DNA from: Strigamia acuminata
Taxonomy: Eukaryota > Arthropoda > Chilopoda > Geophilomorpha > Linotaeniidae
NCBI GenBank assembly: GCA_949358305.1
Contig: OX442315.1
Span: 33,196,427-33,260,426 of the forward strand
Direction of reading: 5' to 3'
Length of the DNA stretch: 64,000 nt
Shown: positions 12,468-25,733 of the stretch, one piece after another
Position numbering within the stretch: position 1 is the first letter of the stretch
Layout of the letters: every line of letters begins with the position of its first letter
Made by a program: the position numbers and the translations under genes
Notes under the pieces: generated by a model
The model's database searches: none
The model's input: only the letters and a program-made list of their open reading frames with translations
Told to the model about the DNA's origin: nothing

Positions 12468-12612
12468 CAATTTGCCCATAACCTGAACAGATTTGTCCGT
12501 ATTATCCTCGGTGATACTGGGTACATCTCGCACAAATCTAAATATTCTTCCGCCATTTCCCAAATTGATGGATTCTTATTAGAAAACAAGGCCGGATTAT
12601 GTAGTAATCCCT
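12468..12612 (-). CDS. DUS1L: DUS1-type tRNA-dihydrouridine synthase, end of catalytic domain
   Basis: Minus-strand exon of 145 bp with a pyrimidine/G-rich acceptor ending TTTGCAG and strong donor TTG|GTAAGTA. It encodes EGLLHNPALF, then PSIWEMAEEYLDLCEMYPVS, then IRTNLFRLWANW. These match the DUS1 motifs E-G-N-L-HNPALF, WE-[ML]-AEEYLD and R-x-[NH]LF-[RK]LW. Eukaryotic DUS1 reduces uridine 16/17 in the tRNA D-loop using FMN and NADPH. The start completes a Glu codon begun in the exon ending at 34186 (G|AG). The intron between them is 21.6 kb. Confidence 0.88.
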
Positions 12613-13169
12613 CTGCAAACAAACAAAAAAAGTCTTTATTAAACAAACAAGCAATAATAATGGCGCAGACAAAACACGTTTATTTCGCTAAAGAGGAGAA
12701 ATCATAAGTGAACCCTAATGCGAGATGTTGCAACGACCTTCCAGTAATTTCCTGGCCAGTGATGAGGCACCAAATTGGTCATTTGAAACCCACAACACTC
12801 CCTCACTGCCAACGTGTTAATCCACACCAAATGGATCTCACCTGTTCCCAAGATGCTACGCTCCCTAGCGTCTCACCCAATATCTGATGGCCAAGGTGGA
12901 ATAACACCTTAAGCCTACTATAAAAACCACATGCTATACAAAAAGGAAAAAAAAAAAACACCGGGGCTCAGAAAAAGCTGACGTTGGACATTACTTCGTA
13001 ACTGATATACGACCACCTTAAACCTTAAAAAAGAAAAAAAATCACGCTGGACTCTCCGCTCTAATTGGAAAAGTGTTCGTAGTAACTCTCCAGAATCAAT
13101 CTTTTACGGACTATGTTTTCAATAAGGACAAAATTACATCATCACTTCTCCTCTTTCCAAAAACACATA

Positions 13170-13460
13170 CCGTAGTTTAAGAGCCGCGACTTTTATTCAA
13201 AACTGTAATTTTTGTCAGCAATTACAATTGCAGTTTTTCATTTCTTACATTTGTTTAACGTAACAAGCATACGTTCATCGTTCGTGAGGTTAAATACGGA
13301 AACAATAGCGTACTTTTGCAAAAATACGGTATTGTTGTCAATACAATGTACTTTTTCAATGCACTTAAACCTGCATAATTCCTTGTGGTGTTAATACACC
13401 ACACTTGGTGACTCAGCCGCGGCTACTATTCGAGGGCGGCTACAATTCTTTAAATTATCA
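13170..13460 (-). mobile_element. CCGTATTTTACCG-family MITE, diverged copy
   Basis: Reverse orientation relative to the other copies. It begins TA|CCGTAGTTTAAGAGCCGC and runs through the shared core (TTTTTGTCAGCAATTACAAT, then CGTTCATCGTTCGTGAGG) to GCCGCGGCTACTATTCGAGG. The far end is eroded, so the right boundary is approximate. Confidence 0.75.
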
Positions 13461-15538
13461 TTATTATTAATAATTACATTTGCTTTCAACTTTTATTTTT
13501 GATTTTTCCGAAATTAATTAGACATTACTTTAAAAAAAATCATTATTTTTCAAACAGACGCTGCATATAATGACGCCACCACGTGGAGAAAAGCGAAAAT
13601 TGCAACCAACATAATGAAGTATACATGAACCTTTAGCTGAATCCTGTTTACACATTCTGCCAAAGACGTGCTGCATTAGAATAACACTCACTTGTTCATT
13701 GACTCATTCTCATAAATGGCCATCATATTTATTTACTTTTACGTCGTAACGCAGTAATCATCATATGTGATCCAAATAAAATTTCAATCCACTTACAAAC
13801 ACATCTAAAAGAATTACTAAAAAAGAAATATTCCACAGGAAATAACAAATAACACATTTTACAAGCACAACTTTTCCTATTATTATTTTAAACTTTTGAC
13901 CACTGCCTCAAACCGAGGTCATCATCATTTCCCATCCAGCATCCTCTACTGGTTAACAGAGTGGAACCTACCAAGTCTAGAAAGTATGATTAGGCCTCGT
14001 CACGCCACATCAAATCAAGCCCGAGAATTTTATCCAAATGGATTCTGCAAAGTGCACATCTCCTAAAACACGATAATATCAATCAAGAGTAAAAAAAAAT
14101 AAAAAAAATAAAAAAAAAATAAAAAAAACTTTCAGCACAAAATTTAATTTTGAAAAACGCAATCCCCAATAAAAAACACACAAAAACAATTAACAAAAAC
14201 ATCCAGCACAAAATTCCTGACTAACATGAACCCTCCCCCGAAAAAGGGACGGATGAAGGTGACTAATTCTCTCGCAACACCTACAACAAATGTTATTACA
14301 TTGAGGCGGGTACACGAGTTAAGCCTATCAATTCCACAAGATAACCACCACAATGGGGTGAGTTTCAATTAGTACCTCGTTCTTCCCTCCCCCACACCGT
14401 CGGCACAAAACGCCACAAGCCACGACCCAACTCATTGCCGTCTCTTTATACGACCTAAATCGAGCAATTTACCAACATGGCCTCAATAGTTTGTCGGCAA
14501 AATGAGATTTTACAAGCATCTAAGCCCTCCACCGTGCAACGCTGCGCCAAATTGTAAAAAAGACGCTTCTGCGCACTTTAAAATGAGGTGCGCCAACTGT
14601 GAAATCAACGGGTTGAAATGCGTCCTCTCTAAGTGCTAAGTCTGTCACTTAAAATTGCACTCATTTCAAACAAGAAAAAAAAAGAAACGAGCTCTTGTTA
14701 TCTCACTTCTAACAACGAATTGCAAAGCGTTAAACCTCGCAAACTTGTTTGCTTAACTTATTAAAAATAGTTAGATAGCATTTCATAACAAACTTCCACG
14801 CATGATATTATTAAAATCTGCACTTGCAAAGTTAAGTTTTAACTGCCGTAGACGCGTATTACATTAGAAATATATTACAAAATAAGATTTTTATGTCCCA
14901 ACTCCCCAATGTTTAAATTACTATTCTACTCCTCGAGTCTTAATGAAAGAGCAAAGTGTTAAGTCTGGGCTAAAACGTGTGAAAAGGGCGGGAAAACACG
15001 TAACAGATAAAAACCTCTTAATTTATCGTCCCCCACCCGGGGTCACGAAGGTCATTCATATGAGAACAGGTTATAGATATTTCTCTCCTCGAGTCCTGGC
15101 ACATACTTTTGCCACGATCTTAGGGGATTCTTTCAATTTCCTGCAGTGTAATCAACCATCATTACCCCTCTGTTGATAGCCACCTAACCCCGTCCACTCA
15201 TACTCCAAATTGACCTTCTTCCCCCCGAAAAAAAGGTAGAATTATATTAAGAAAAAAATAGGAAAAAAAGGTCCCTCATCACTCAACTGTTGATAGCCCA
15301 CTATTTCCTCTCAACCTGCCAACTCTTTTATTTATAACCCAGGTCAACAAGTGATTATCTAAGGTTCGCCTAGCTAATCGATAACCGGAACCTTTCTTTA
15401 GCCAATATATCGAATTAGGTAATTGCAACAATTATATTTGTGCTCAATACTGCGCAATGCACACTCAGCAACATTTTATGAAAATCTATACAACTATACT
15501 CGAAATAGAATTATACAGGATTTACACGACAGATATAA

Positions 15539-15774
15539 CGTATTTTACCGATTAAGAGTCGCCCTCGAATAGTAGCGGCGGCTGAGACACCAAGAATACC
15601 GTATTTTTGCAAAAGTACAATATTGTTTCCGTATTTAACCTCACGAACGTTCATGATGTTCAGACTTCGTTAGTTACATTAAACAAATGTAAGAAACGAA
15701 AAACTGAAATTCTAATTGCTGACAAAAATGGCAGTTTTGAATTAGAGCCGCGGCTCTTAATCGATAAAGTACGG
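15539..15774 (+). mobile_element. CCGTATTTTACCG-family MITE
   Basis: Left end CGTATTTTACCGATTAAGAG, right end CTCTTAATCGATAAAGTACGG, about 236 bp. The core contains GCGGCTGAGACACCAAGAAT and TGCTGACAAAAATGGCAG. The right flank is TA. No coding capacity. Confidence 0.82.
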
Positions 15775-18300
15775 TATTCTAAAGAAAAGAATTGTGTAAA
15801 AAGACACTAGTCGCATTCAAACGATCGTGTTATAAGCGTTATAGGTGTTTGTGTTTTTTGTTTTGTGATGTTAATAGCTACGAAACAAACACACAAACTC
15901 CAAAAACACTTAAAACCCTACTTTTTGCATGTAGCTAGTGTGTATCTTTTTAAAAAATATTTGTATAAATCAACAGAAATCGTGTAAAAACAAAATTTAT
16001 TTTTCTAGACCGTGTAAGAATTCCGAAACACTGTGTGACATTGGGTCAGTAACAGCTTACAACTGCTCTCTGTTCTGCCCTTTTATTGCTTTGCTGCTTA
16101 ATGATATACAGGTTACATAATTCAAGTTTCATGCTTTACTCTTGCGTCAAAGCATAGATCTTGCTTTCATCAAATAACTATTGTGTTATATAATTTGAAA
16201 TCTATTTATATTTTTAACCCAATTCTGTTTTATATGTTATTTTCTTTGTCAAACCTCACAACCATTTATCAAAATCGTGTAAAAAAAAGACCGTGTAAAA
16301 ACAGAATACTGGCTTAATATTGACCCAATCTTGGCTACATTATTGACCTTGAAAGATAAAGGTAGCGGTCAAATATATCGCAAATCCTTTCATCATTTGT
16401 ACAATGAAGATTTGTGATCTGGTGTAGGCCCTACAATTTGATTAGATTAACAATGTTTTTTTGTTCATGTTAATAAACCCTGTACATGTGTGCAACTGCT
16501 GTCTATAAAAGATATTTTTATACAAAGATTACATCAAACATGATTTGAATCTAATATTGAATGAACAGAAACAATACCAAGCAATTTCATAATTAATCAC
16601 ACTAACAATGATAACCAGAATTCCTTTGTTGGATTATTTCTGGTCAATAAAAGATTTTTTTATTGAACATTTAAATTTTAACGGATATCATTTGACCTTT
16701 AAACGTAAAAGGAAATTCCATGTTTCTTTTCACGTTGTGTAAATTGCCTCATTTTATTATCCTCACAAAAGAAACCCACCAACAAAAAAATACCCTTCGC
16801 CAAACATCACCACCCCATTTTATTTTCATCTGAGAAACTTCTTTCTGCCTCACAAACCGTTCCCATTACCCATTTCTTCATCTTGCCCGTACACATTAAC
16901 AACATATCTACACGCCCCATTAAAAAAGAACCAAAACCTCCAAGAAATAGCTCTTAGATGTCAAACCTTTAACTTAGTGGCCAATAAAATGATTCTCCCA
17001 CCGTTGTTTTATATACTATTACTAGCCAAGAAGATATAACGACAATTTTATCAACGCACAACATAAAACTCGCCTTTTTAATATATGGAACCATTAGTCC
17101 TATGCAAAAAAAAAAAAAAAAAAAACTTTTTTGCACATTGAATTTCTTTTTTTGAACACGTTTTAAAACCTTCTGCTGATCCAGCAGTGTATGGCACTTA
17201 AACGCACCATCATCAGGTAGAAAATGGCAGAAAAACAAAGAAAAACCTCTTCTCTTAAGAGCACGTGCCGACCCCCTGGTGACTTTGCAAAGCACTAAAA
17301 ATAAAATGTCTCCTGCAAAGCGCATGTTTTGTCATACAAAAAGCTTTATTACAAGTAACGTATTTACTTAAGTGTTGCATCGACTTCATGCACACCTGAG
17401 CCAAGCTCAATTTAACATGCGATGAATAAAATAGCCCTTTTTGAACCGTTAAAAACATTTTGCATCAATTTATCATACTTTGTCTACAAATTTAATTTAC
17501 AACTCGCAAACTCTTAGCAAGCCTCTTCAACGTCAAAGGGCAATGTCCAACAACTCTAGTCTTCTATCAATCCACTAGGGGATCTGCAATCATGAATAAT
17601 TGATTTTCTATTTCCTCTAATGCACTCAACTCTCTACATGAGCTAGCAGGCGAAGCTTCATCAAACATTTCTCTTCCCAAACAAACTTATTTACCTAAAA
17701 AACACAAAAACAAAAAACACGCAAACGTTCATTTTTTGGTTTCATTTTTAAAAAACAAACACAAAAACACCAAAATTCAATTTACACTTCTTTCGCTCCC
17801 TTTTCCCCGTCCCTATTTCCCTCACACTTGATTTCTTTGACAGAAATTAACTTTTACCCTAGTGGCGATCAGATAAGACATCCTAGAGAGTGAAGTTGTT
17901 ATCACTCATACCGGGTGCTGAAGTTTGTGGCAAAGTGCAAGAGCATTGTGGGTCATGAGCATAAAAAAAAAAAAAAGAAAAAAAATCCTCCAAGCCTTCC
18001 TGCCCCCTCCCCCCTTCTACACTGTTTCAAGTCTGAATATTTAAATGACGCACGCGTCCATCGAGATAACATAGGAGGAAGGGGAGTCTGATGGCACCGC
18101 AAGATATGTCAGCCAAACACTGGAGAAGCCAGGCACTACCGGGACATCTTCAATCCCACAAGGGTGGTCTCCATTTTTTTTTTCTATAAATGGATAAATG
18201 ATGTGACAACACAATTACCTGATGTTTCCTAACCCTTTCCACTTGATTATTGATATAAAATGCAGCAGATATACTAACAAAGAGTGGTTTCGAGTGATTA

Positions 18301-18524
18301 CCGTATTTTACCTATTAAGAGTCGCCCTCGAATAGTAGCCGCGGCTGAGACACCAAGAATAGCGTATTTTTGCAAAAGTACGGTATTGTTTCCGCATTTA
18401 ACCTCACGAACGATGAACGTTAGTTACATTAAACAAATGTAACAAACGAAAAACCGAAATTGTAATTGCTGACAAAAATGGCAGTTTTGAATAAGAGCCG
18501 CGGCTCTTAATCGATAAAATACGG
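18301..18524 (+). mobile_element. CCGTATTTTACCG-family MITE
   Basis: TA|CCGTATTTTACC at the left and AAATACGG|TA at the right, 224 bp. Both ends carry a second inverted match, TTAAGAGTCGC against GCGGCTCTTAA. TA flanks on both sides suggest mobilisation by a Tc1/mariner-type transposase (inference). Confidence 0.85.
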
Positions 18525-19430
18525 TAATTACATTATTTCCTTGAAATTGTAAATACTTCTTGATTGAATAAAAGTTTAGTTTTCGAAATACTTGATTTGC
18601 CAATTTCAGCACCAAATCCAGAGTATTTAAAACCCTGTACAAAAAATGTGGTAATAAATAAATCCAAAAAGTGTTCTTCTTCAATCTACTTTACTTTTTT
18701 TACCTCTCATACTCATCAACGCAATGGCGTTCACATCTGGCTAAAAAGACTTGCAGGCAATTAAAAACAAGTCTCGCAGGAAAAGCGACTGACAATTAGC
18801 ATTTTGATTGGTCGACACATAACCGAGAGCCAAGCGTAGATAGAGAGGCGCCTATTTCCACTCCATCCGTTCGCTGTAGAGAACTCATCAGAAGAAGAGG
18901 GGAATAAAAGAGAGCAGCGATTTCCATCTTGTCATCACACAAGAGAGAAGAAGATTGCTGAAATTTGTCTTTGAGGTCATCATCAAACAGACGTCTGTGA
19001 TTGGAAAAAAAAGATCCAAAACTACCCTTGGGTTTCTCACCCCATCCCATAATTCTCCTCTAACATACCCTCAGAAGACTCCTCAACAACTCTTCTCCAT
19101 TACACACCCACTCGCAATTTCTCAGGTGATAGTAATTTGCTACCCTTTGAGCTCCAACAACACATTTCAAACATGTGGCGGGTTGAGTCAGCAGACTCAG
19201 CACCACGCATGCGTACACAAAGGAGGGGTTGTGTTGAAGTACACAAGAGGTAAATGCGTAATGCATGGCTCCCAATGGACGTTCCAACTGACCAATTAAC
19301 CCCTTTTATCACCGAATTGCTTCAAGTTGCGACAGTTGGGGGCAAGGAAGCAATATATCCAATCACTTGATACACCGTCTAGTTATTCTAAGTCTAAACA
19401 TGTGTATGATCCATTGCGATAACTCAAATA

Positions 19431-19663
19431 CCGTATATTAACGATTAAGAGTCGCCCTCGAATAGTAGCCGCAGCTGAGACACCAAGAATACCGTATTTT
19501 TCCAAAATTACGGTATTGTTTCCGTATTTAACCTCAAGAACGATGAACGTACGCTTCGTTCGTGACATTAAACAAATGTAACAAACGAAAAACCGAAATT
19601 GTAATTGCTGACAAAAATGGCAGTTTTGAATAAGAGCCGCGGCTCTTAATCGATAAAATACGG
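19431..19663 (+). mobile_element. CCGTATTTTACCG-family MITE
   Basis: TA|CCGTATATTAACGATTAAG at the left and AATCGATAAAATACGG|TA at the right, 233 bp. Very similar to the copy at 18301-18524, 0.9 kb away in the same orientation, with a few extra bases after CGATGAACGT. Confidence 0.85.
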
Positions 19664-20154
19664 TATTCGTATATCTACGGAAAATAGTTAATCCTATCTG
19701 TGTAGAGTAGTCTCCAATTCTAATTTAGATTGGAAAAAAAAGCAATTTCCCTTCTTCTGTAGTCTTTGCTTGAAAAACAACACAAATCTTGGAGCAACTT
19801 GCGTGATTGCACTCGGATCAATTTGACAAAGCCAACGTTTGAGACTGTAAATATTCTACGAATGTCGACCCGGAATAAACACGAACCAACCAGGAAGCCA
19901 AAAGTTGCAAACACAAATTTCTCAATACTTTCTCCCTTCTTTTACTTTTAATGCCTAGCTCATAAATCATGAAAGCAAAGAAACAAAAGCCTCGTGGGAT
20001 ACTCGCATCCAGCAGCCAGTCGCCATGCTTAGTTGACCACTACAGCAGAGAGCCATTAACAGCCCTCTCCGGTCACTTGATGGCAGTGCCACTGGGTGTC
20101 AAAGAGTGAGAAATGGAAGAGACCAGGCTCAACTGACTGGGGGCCTACAACATA

Positions 20155-20320
20155 AATCCTAGAGCGGCTCTTCCATTGAGAGCCACTGGTGCTGGCCACT
20201 GGTCAAATGGACAGCCCTCTCGACGGGCCAACACCATTAGCTCTCCATTTGTATTCATGCCTACAAGTCCGCCTCCGTAGAAAGGCTCAACGTCAATTTT
20301 TGCATCACCCAATTTCTCCC
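20155..20320 (-). CDS. Possible orphan terminal exon, unknown product
   Basis: On the minus strand a good acceptor (GCTGTTGCGTTTAG) is followed by about 54 open codons and a TAG. The translation reads KIDVEPFYGGGLVGMNTNGE, then LMVLARREGCPFDQWPAPVA, then ALNGRAALGFML-stop. The Gly-rich turn and mixed composition look coding, and local G+C is raised. I recognise no family and found no partner exon. It lies in the giant DUS1 intron, same strand, so it might be an alternative last exon of DUS1, a relic, or chance. Confidence 0.22.
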
Positions 20321-22255
20321 TAAACGCAACAGCAATAAATAAGCACTTCACCTTGACCGCAAAACAAATAATTAATTATTAAAGTGTCTCCCACTACACC
20401 TTTTTGGGCTTTTCATTACCCTAATTATAATTCACTACTGACCTACCCCCTTAAAGTGCTCTTTTTTCAAGGTTCTCTCACTTATTTTATGGTCATGTGT
20501 TAATGGACCCGTGGTACTTGGTGAACCATTCATTTTTTCCCCTCTCCTTCACTAACTGCATTCTTTTTTCTTTTATGGTATTGAAGGAGGGGTATCATCT
20601 AAGCAGCGGGTGAAATATTGGTAGCCAGGTCACAGTTCAGCTATGAATTATGGCTACGAATGAAGTAGAGTTTACCAAAATAAAATTAAAGGCTAACCTA
20701 GTTGCGTACATAAAATACACCTCAAGCACAACCCACAATTACAGCCAACCTTCAACGATAAAATACGATCTGCAATGCCAGAGGACACTCGATTAAAACC
20801 AACGCAGGTGACAAGTGCTTGCCTACTCACTATGCCCGCAGATAACCCCCTCATCTCCGGTCCACACCCTTCTTTTCCCAGCAGGACGTGTCTATCTACA
20901 GCTATAAATCATCTTTCTGCAAATAATGGATTCCCTATGTGGGGCTAGGTCCCTCTGCAAGGCCAGTTGTCCGCAGACAGGTGAGAGATTTATAGAACAG
21001 ATGAATAATTCACATTCACAGCACGAGATGCTGTGAGGGTGGGCAGTTCAACTCATCATCAAACGAGCGGTCGCTTCTCGAAATAGATGGAGAGGCACAC
21101 ACTACATTACACTCGAAGACAGCTTAGGGCTTAAAGGGTTAACTGATGAAGTGTCCACGATAAGCATGTTCGAATAGCAAATGTTCTAAGACAACCGTAA
21201 GAAAAACATTTAAATTGTGCTTTATTTCTATTGACCTTTACGCAGTTTCCCATATTACCACAAAGTTGTTACTTAAACTTAAACACAAAACCGGTTTAAA
21301 CTAATAAATAATTTAAATATTGTTACATTTTGCTTCTAATCGTACGTTAGAGCCCAACTAACAAGGGGAGCACATGTATAAGATACTCACAGATTGTTGC
21401 AATATTAAACGTGAATGAGATCCTAAAATAATTTCATTCCATAAACAGCCAACAATGTAAACAATGAGCTCAAAGTTTGCACTATTTTGTCTGTGTATAC
21501 ATCCAATCTGAGCAATCAGGCCCACATGCGATGGACTTAAAAGTCCCCGTTCATTTTCGATGTTTAAGGTGACCGTACACCACGAGCAATGCGAACTAGG
21601 TTGCTTCACCAACGCACGTTGGCCCGCCTTGTGATTTTGTGCGATTTCGTGCGTTATAACGCAGGATCGAAGAAATACGATATTTACATTTTAATAGTTA
21701 AAACTAATCCAGATATTTTATTTAATAAAGAAAGCTAACTTCAGATCGGTCATACCGATATCTATTATCCAAACGTTTATAATTGATAAAACTAGAGACT
21801 TGAAAGAGCAAATCAAAATCTATATCTGAACACAATCAAGTGCATCCAACTGGAAGAAAAATCACAACACTCAAAGCCAAGTTGCACGCTTGACAATACC
21901 AAACATCAGCCATCATTTTTAGCACGAGTGAAGCTTTTCATTTCCTCCGAAAACACCACACAAAAAAAAGGTACACACGCTTCAAGTCATGCTGACAACC
22001 AAAAGATGATTCTCCCTTTTTTTGTACATTGCATTTCATCATCACGGAAAAAAATGTGTTTCACCTACAAAACAAATCCATTTATCATAATCGCACGATT
22101 AAGTCGCTAAGACTTGCAACAGGTGGGGGCGTCAGATAAAAATGAGAGACAAGCGCAAACGTTCTATTCCAGAACACTTACATTAAGGCAATTCATCAAG
22201 ACGCCAACTTGTGGCCATCTTTTGAGATGCATCCCATTCAAGACCCACTCGGGTA

Positions 22256-22418
22256 CAGTCTAAATTCTTTATAACGAATCGCGATATAACGAATTATCGA
22301 TATAACGAATACCTAAAAATGGTCGATTTGGTTGGCTGGCCATAGAACACCATGTTAAAAAATTTCGATATAACGAATTCTCGTTATAATGAATCGATTT
22401 TTCGAAAAGTTTTGACTG
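22256..22418 (+). mobile_element. pogo/Tigger-like MITE
   Basis: It starts CAGTCTAAATTCTTTATAAC and ends TCGAAAAGTTTTGACTG, with TA at both flanks (22254-22255, 22419-22420). Several ATATAACGAAT units lie inside. The CAGTC...GACTG ends and TA duplication are typical of pogo-like elements. It is 163 bp long and non-coding. Confidence 0.8.
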
Positions 22419-24982
22419 TAATAATAAATATTACTATATAAAAAAAATTATTTTGTCGTCGTTAGGCCAGCTGTTAAAAGCCAATGGGATTTGTTTCTTC
22501 ACATCGAAGCCCTATGCAAGGTTTAATGATCCGTAGATTTCCATAAAAGCCCAGGATTACTCGAGTTTCCTCGTTTCTCAATTGCAAAGTGCTAAGTTTA
22601 TTGCAAAAATTAATAGAAAACTATTCACCATTTACGACTCAAGTAATAAGAACGTTTATTTTATACAACTAAAATTAGAAGTTAAAACGTTTATGAAAAA
22701 ATATCTTTTTCTTTTGGTCAAACAGAATTAGCATAAAATTAGCAAACAAAATTTTTGTCGTCCAAATTCTTGAAATTAAACTCCGGAATAATTTCGTATA
22801 TTGCCCTCATCTCGAGTCTCAAAACAAGTTTAAAGTGCCGAAAACTTTAGAATCAGGTGTGAAATGCAATCCTGCCGTAATCGGAATTTTATTCCATTCT
22901 CACAACAAAAGATGAAATGAAAGGAATTCTATTCGCACATTCCCAAAATCAAAAATCACTCCTCATAAGAATTTACTAAAGGCATGGTTTTTGTGCGACA
23001 CGAAGGGAGTAAAGAGTGAAAGGAGTTGCTCATCCATAATGCAGCGCAACCATAAAGAATTCTTGCATTGCAATCTCTCGCTCAGCCCAAGGGAGGCGAA
23101 ACGGGACTTGATTGAATCACATGTGGAATTTCTGCTTTTGCAATTCGTTTCGGAATACTAATTGAACCGTCCTCAGGTTAACTTTCCCAACATCCGTCAA
23201 AAATCCAGCCACCAGCGACGCCTACTGGTTCGCAAAAATGGTAAAATATACGTTGACAACTTCAACCAGATTTGTTGCGCATTATTTTTTAATTTATTTA
23301 GCTCATTTCCAATCCAACGACGATTTTAATCAAAACACGAATCCGCCGCCAGCTGGCAGACTTCAACGTTGCACGCAAAATTCTCTTTCGACAACAGGTA
23401 AGAGAATATCCCGTTAAACTGCCGTTAAATTAAAACCAAGCACTAAAACAATCGACATTATCACAAAAGTGAGTACAGAAAGAACTATTTACAGTTTACA
23501 CGCATTAAACATTTAATGAATTAATTTATAATCAAACAAATCCAACTCCCTTTCGAAAGCGATGTCAAACCGAATGCATAAAGGTGTGCAAAACGTGTGG
23601 CGCAGATTGACAGCAAAAGCACTCTGCTCTAATGAACTGTAACACCGGTGTGCGCTTTAATGGATTTCAAGCAGCGGGTAGTGCAGTAAAGCTTCAAAAA
23701 GGTCGCTTTGCTTCTCAACTCTTCGGACACATAAACCCACGCCAAGTTAGGGAAGGACGATCGGGGTCGTGAACTCTGAATGTACGACAGCGCAGCTACA
23801 GAGGAAACGCGAGGGGAAAAGACAAAACGTATACACGCAATAGCGCAGCGCAAATGGGTGCAAATTAAATTGAGAATGCGAGGAATTAAAATGAGATGAT
23901 GCCATCTTGCATCGGTTTACATAATTCAACTAGGTGCATTTTCAATTGCAACGTGCACCGTTTCAAACATTAGGCCTAATTTGATTTTACTTGAATGGAT
24001 GCACAAGTGTCACTTTATCCTGTCACTTAAACCGCCCGCATTGCGACCCGTGTTTATGCCTTCCAACGCTCGCTAGACAGTCACAACTCGAATCAAATTT
24101 CAATAAACCCCGTTTCAAATTTAATCACCTCCAAACTCAATCTCAAAATCCATACTTTTCCATATCCTCCAAGAAAATAATAATAAAAAAGAAAAAAAAA
24201 TCACATTTCATTTTTTCACACATCTCCGTTCACTTTCTTTTCACGATATTAAAGAAAAACAGAAATAAATTTCCTCCTTCAAGAACAAGTGTGTTCCGCC
24301 ATCTGTCGCTGTAATTTAGACACGAAACAAACATGAGTGCGTGATAAACCCCCGTTGCTAAGGCTGCTGGGAAACGATATCCCAACCAAGTGCTTTGCAC
24401 GAGATAACGGGCAACCGCGCCCCCTTTCTGTTTGTCCAGCAAACATCATCATGTAAGAAAAGACAAGTGGCACCATGAAAACGAGACAATAAAAAAACGT
24501 GAAATTTTTACCTTCATCCTCCACCGAAGCAATAATAACACGGAGAATGAATTATGGGAGGGAAAGTGATAAGGTTTGAGATATAAAAAGAGGCGTGGCC
24601 TTTTAATTATTCCACGTTGCGTCATTCAGGTCAACACGTGCATCATTACAAAAATGCAAATTTGATAACGTGTGCTAACACAATGGGTCCCTTCTCAAGT
24701 CCACATGTCTCCTCATTCAATTCTCTAAGATTTATAGGTTTCAATTACAACTTTCCTGGATCAAAGGGTTATGAACGAGTGAATAGGTGGGGAAAAGAGG
24801 GGGGCATTTGGTCCCATTACCCCTACCCCTCTCGTAAATAAAATCTAAAAACATAAAATCATATTCAATAATTCAAAATCTGTTTTGTTCATTCAAAACC
24901 CAATTTTGCGTTTCAATTTAAGCTTTATCACATCATATGCGAACATTTATTGGAAGTGTAAAGTTCAATGATTTTTAATATT

Positions 24983-25733
24983 AGGCGCATTCGAAAACTA
25001 ATTTGCACTAAACGACCAGTGCAACTGGTAGTGTAAATGTCAAGTTAAACGACCCAATTTTCGAGTATCAAAATAAATTTCTGTGCAAAATTCAGTGTAA
25101 ATTCAAGTGTAAATATTAAATTAGTCCAAATAATAACCATAGTCATTATTGTTGTTGTTTACTCTAAAAAAAACAGGAGATTATAAAAACATGATTATAA
25201 AATGTAAATTTATTTTAATTATTTTTATCATTAATATTTATTTAAGAACGGGAATCGGCTGAACATTCGCCTCAATCGCACAAATGCGGCCGAACACCGG
25301 CCGCATTAGATCGCACAAACGCCGGCCGCATTAGATCGCACAAACGCGGCCGAACGTCGGCCGAACGTCGGCCGCATTCGATTGTACAAATGCGGCCGAA
25401 CGTCGGTCGAACGTCGGCCGCATTCGATCGTACAAATGCGGTCGAACATCGGCGGCATTCGATCGCAAGAATGCGGCTAATACCTGCTACAAAATTGTTC
25501 TTGCGATCGACATCGTTCCAACCGATCTAACAAAAATCCAAGATGGCTGCCAGCAAGACCCGATTTGTACGAGAAAACTCGTTGCACGGAGATTTTAAAC
25601 GGAAACGTGGCGTACAGGCCGTTTCCGTTTAACCAGTTTACACGACATTTGCACGAATTAATTCGTGTAAATGTCGTGTGAAAACGAGTGTAAACACGTT
25701 TACACTCGTTTAAATGACTTTTCGAATGCGCCT
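24983..25733 (+). mobile_element. AGGCGC-family MITE, copy 2
   Basis: Same ends and same 751-bp length as copy 1 at 8225-8975. By eye I see only about two base differences. The target duplication is ATT on both sides (24980-24982, 25734-25736), different from copy 1, so this is an independent insertion rather than a segmental duplication. Confidence 0.92.

Noticed and set aside
23188-23393. Possible pair of small exons on plus (GT/AG-like borders, short open frames)
   Set aside because: Two frames are open at once, the peptide fits no family, and no further exon continues it.
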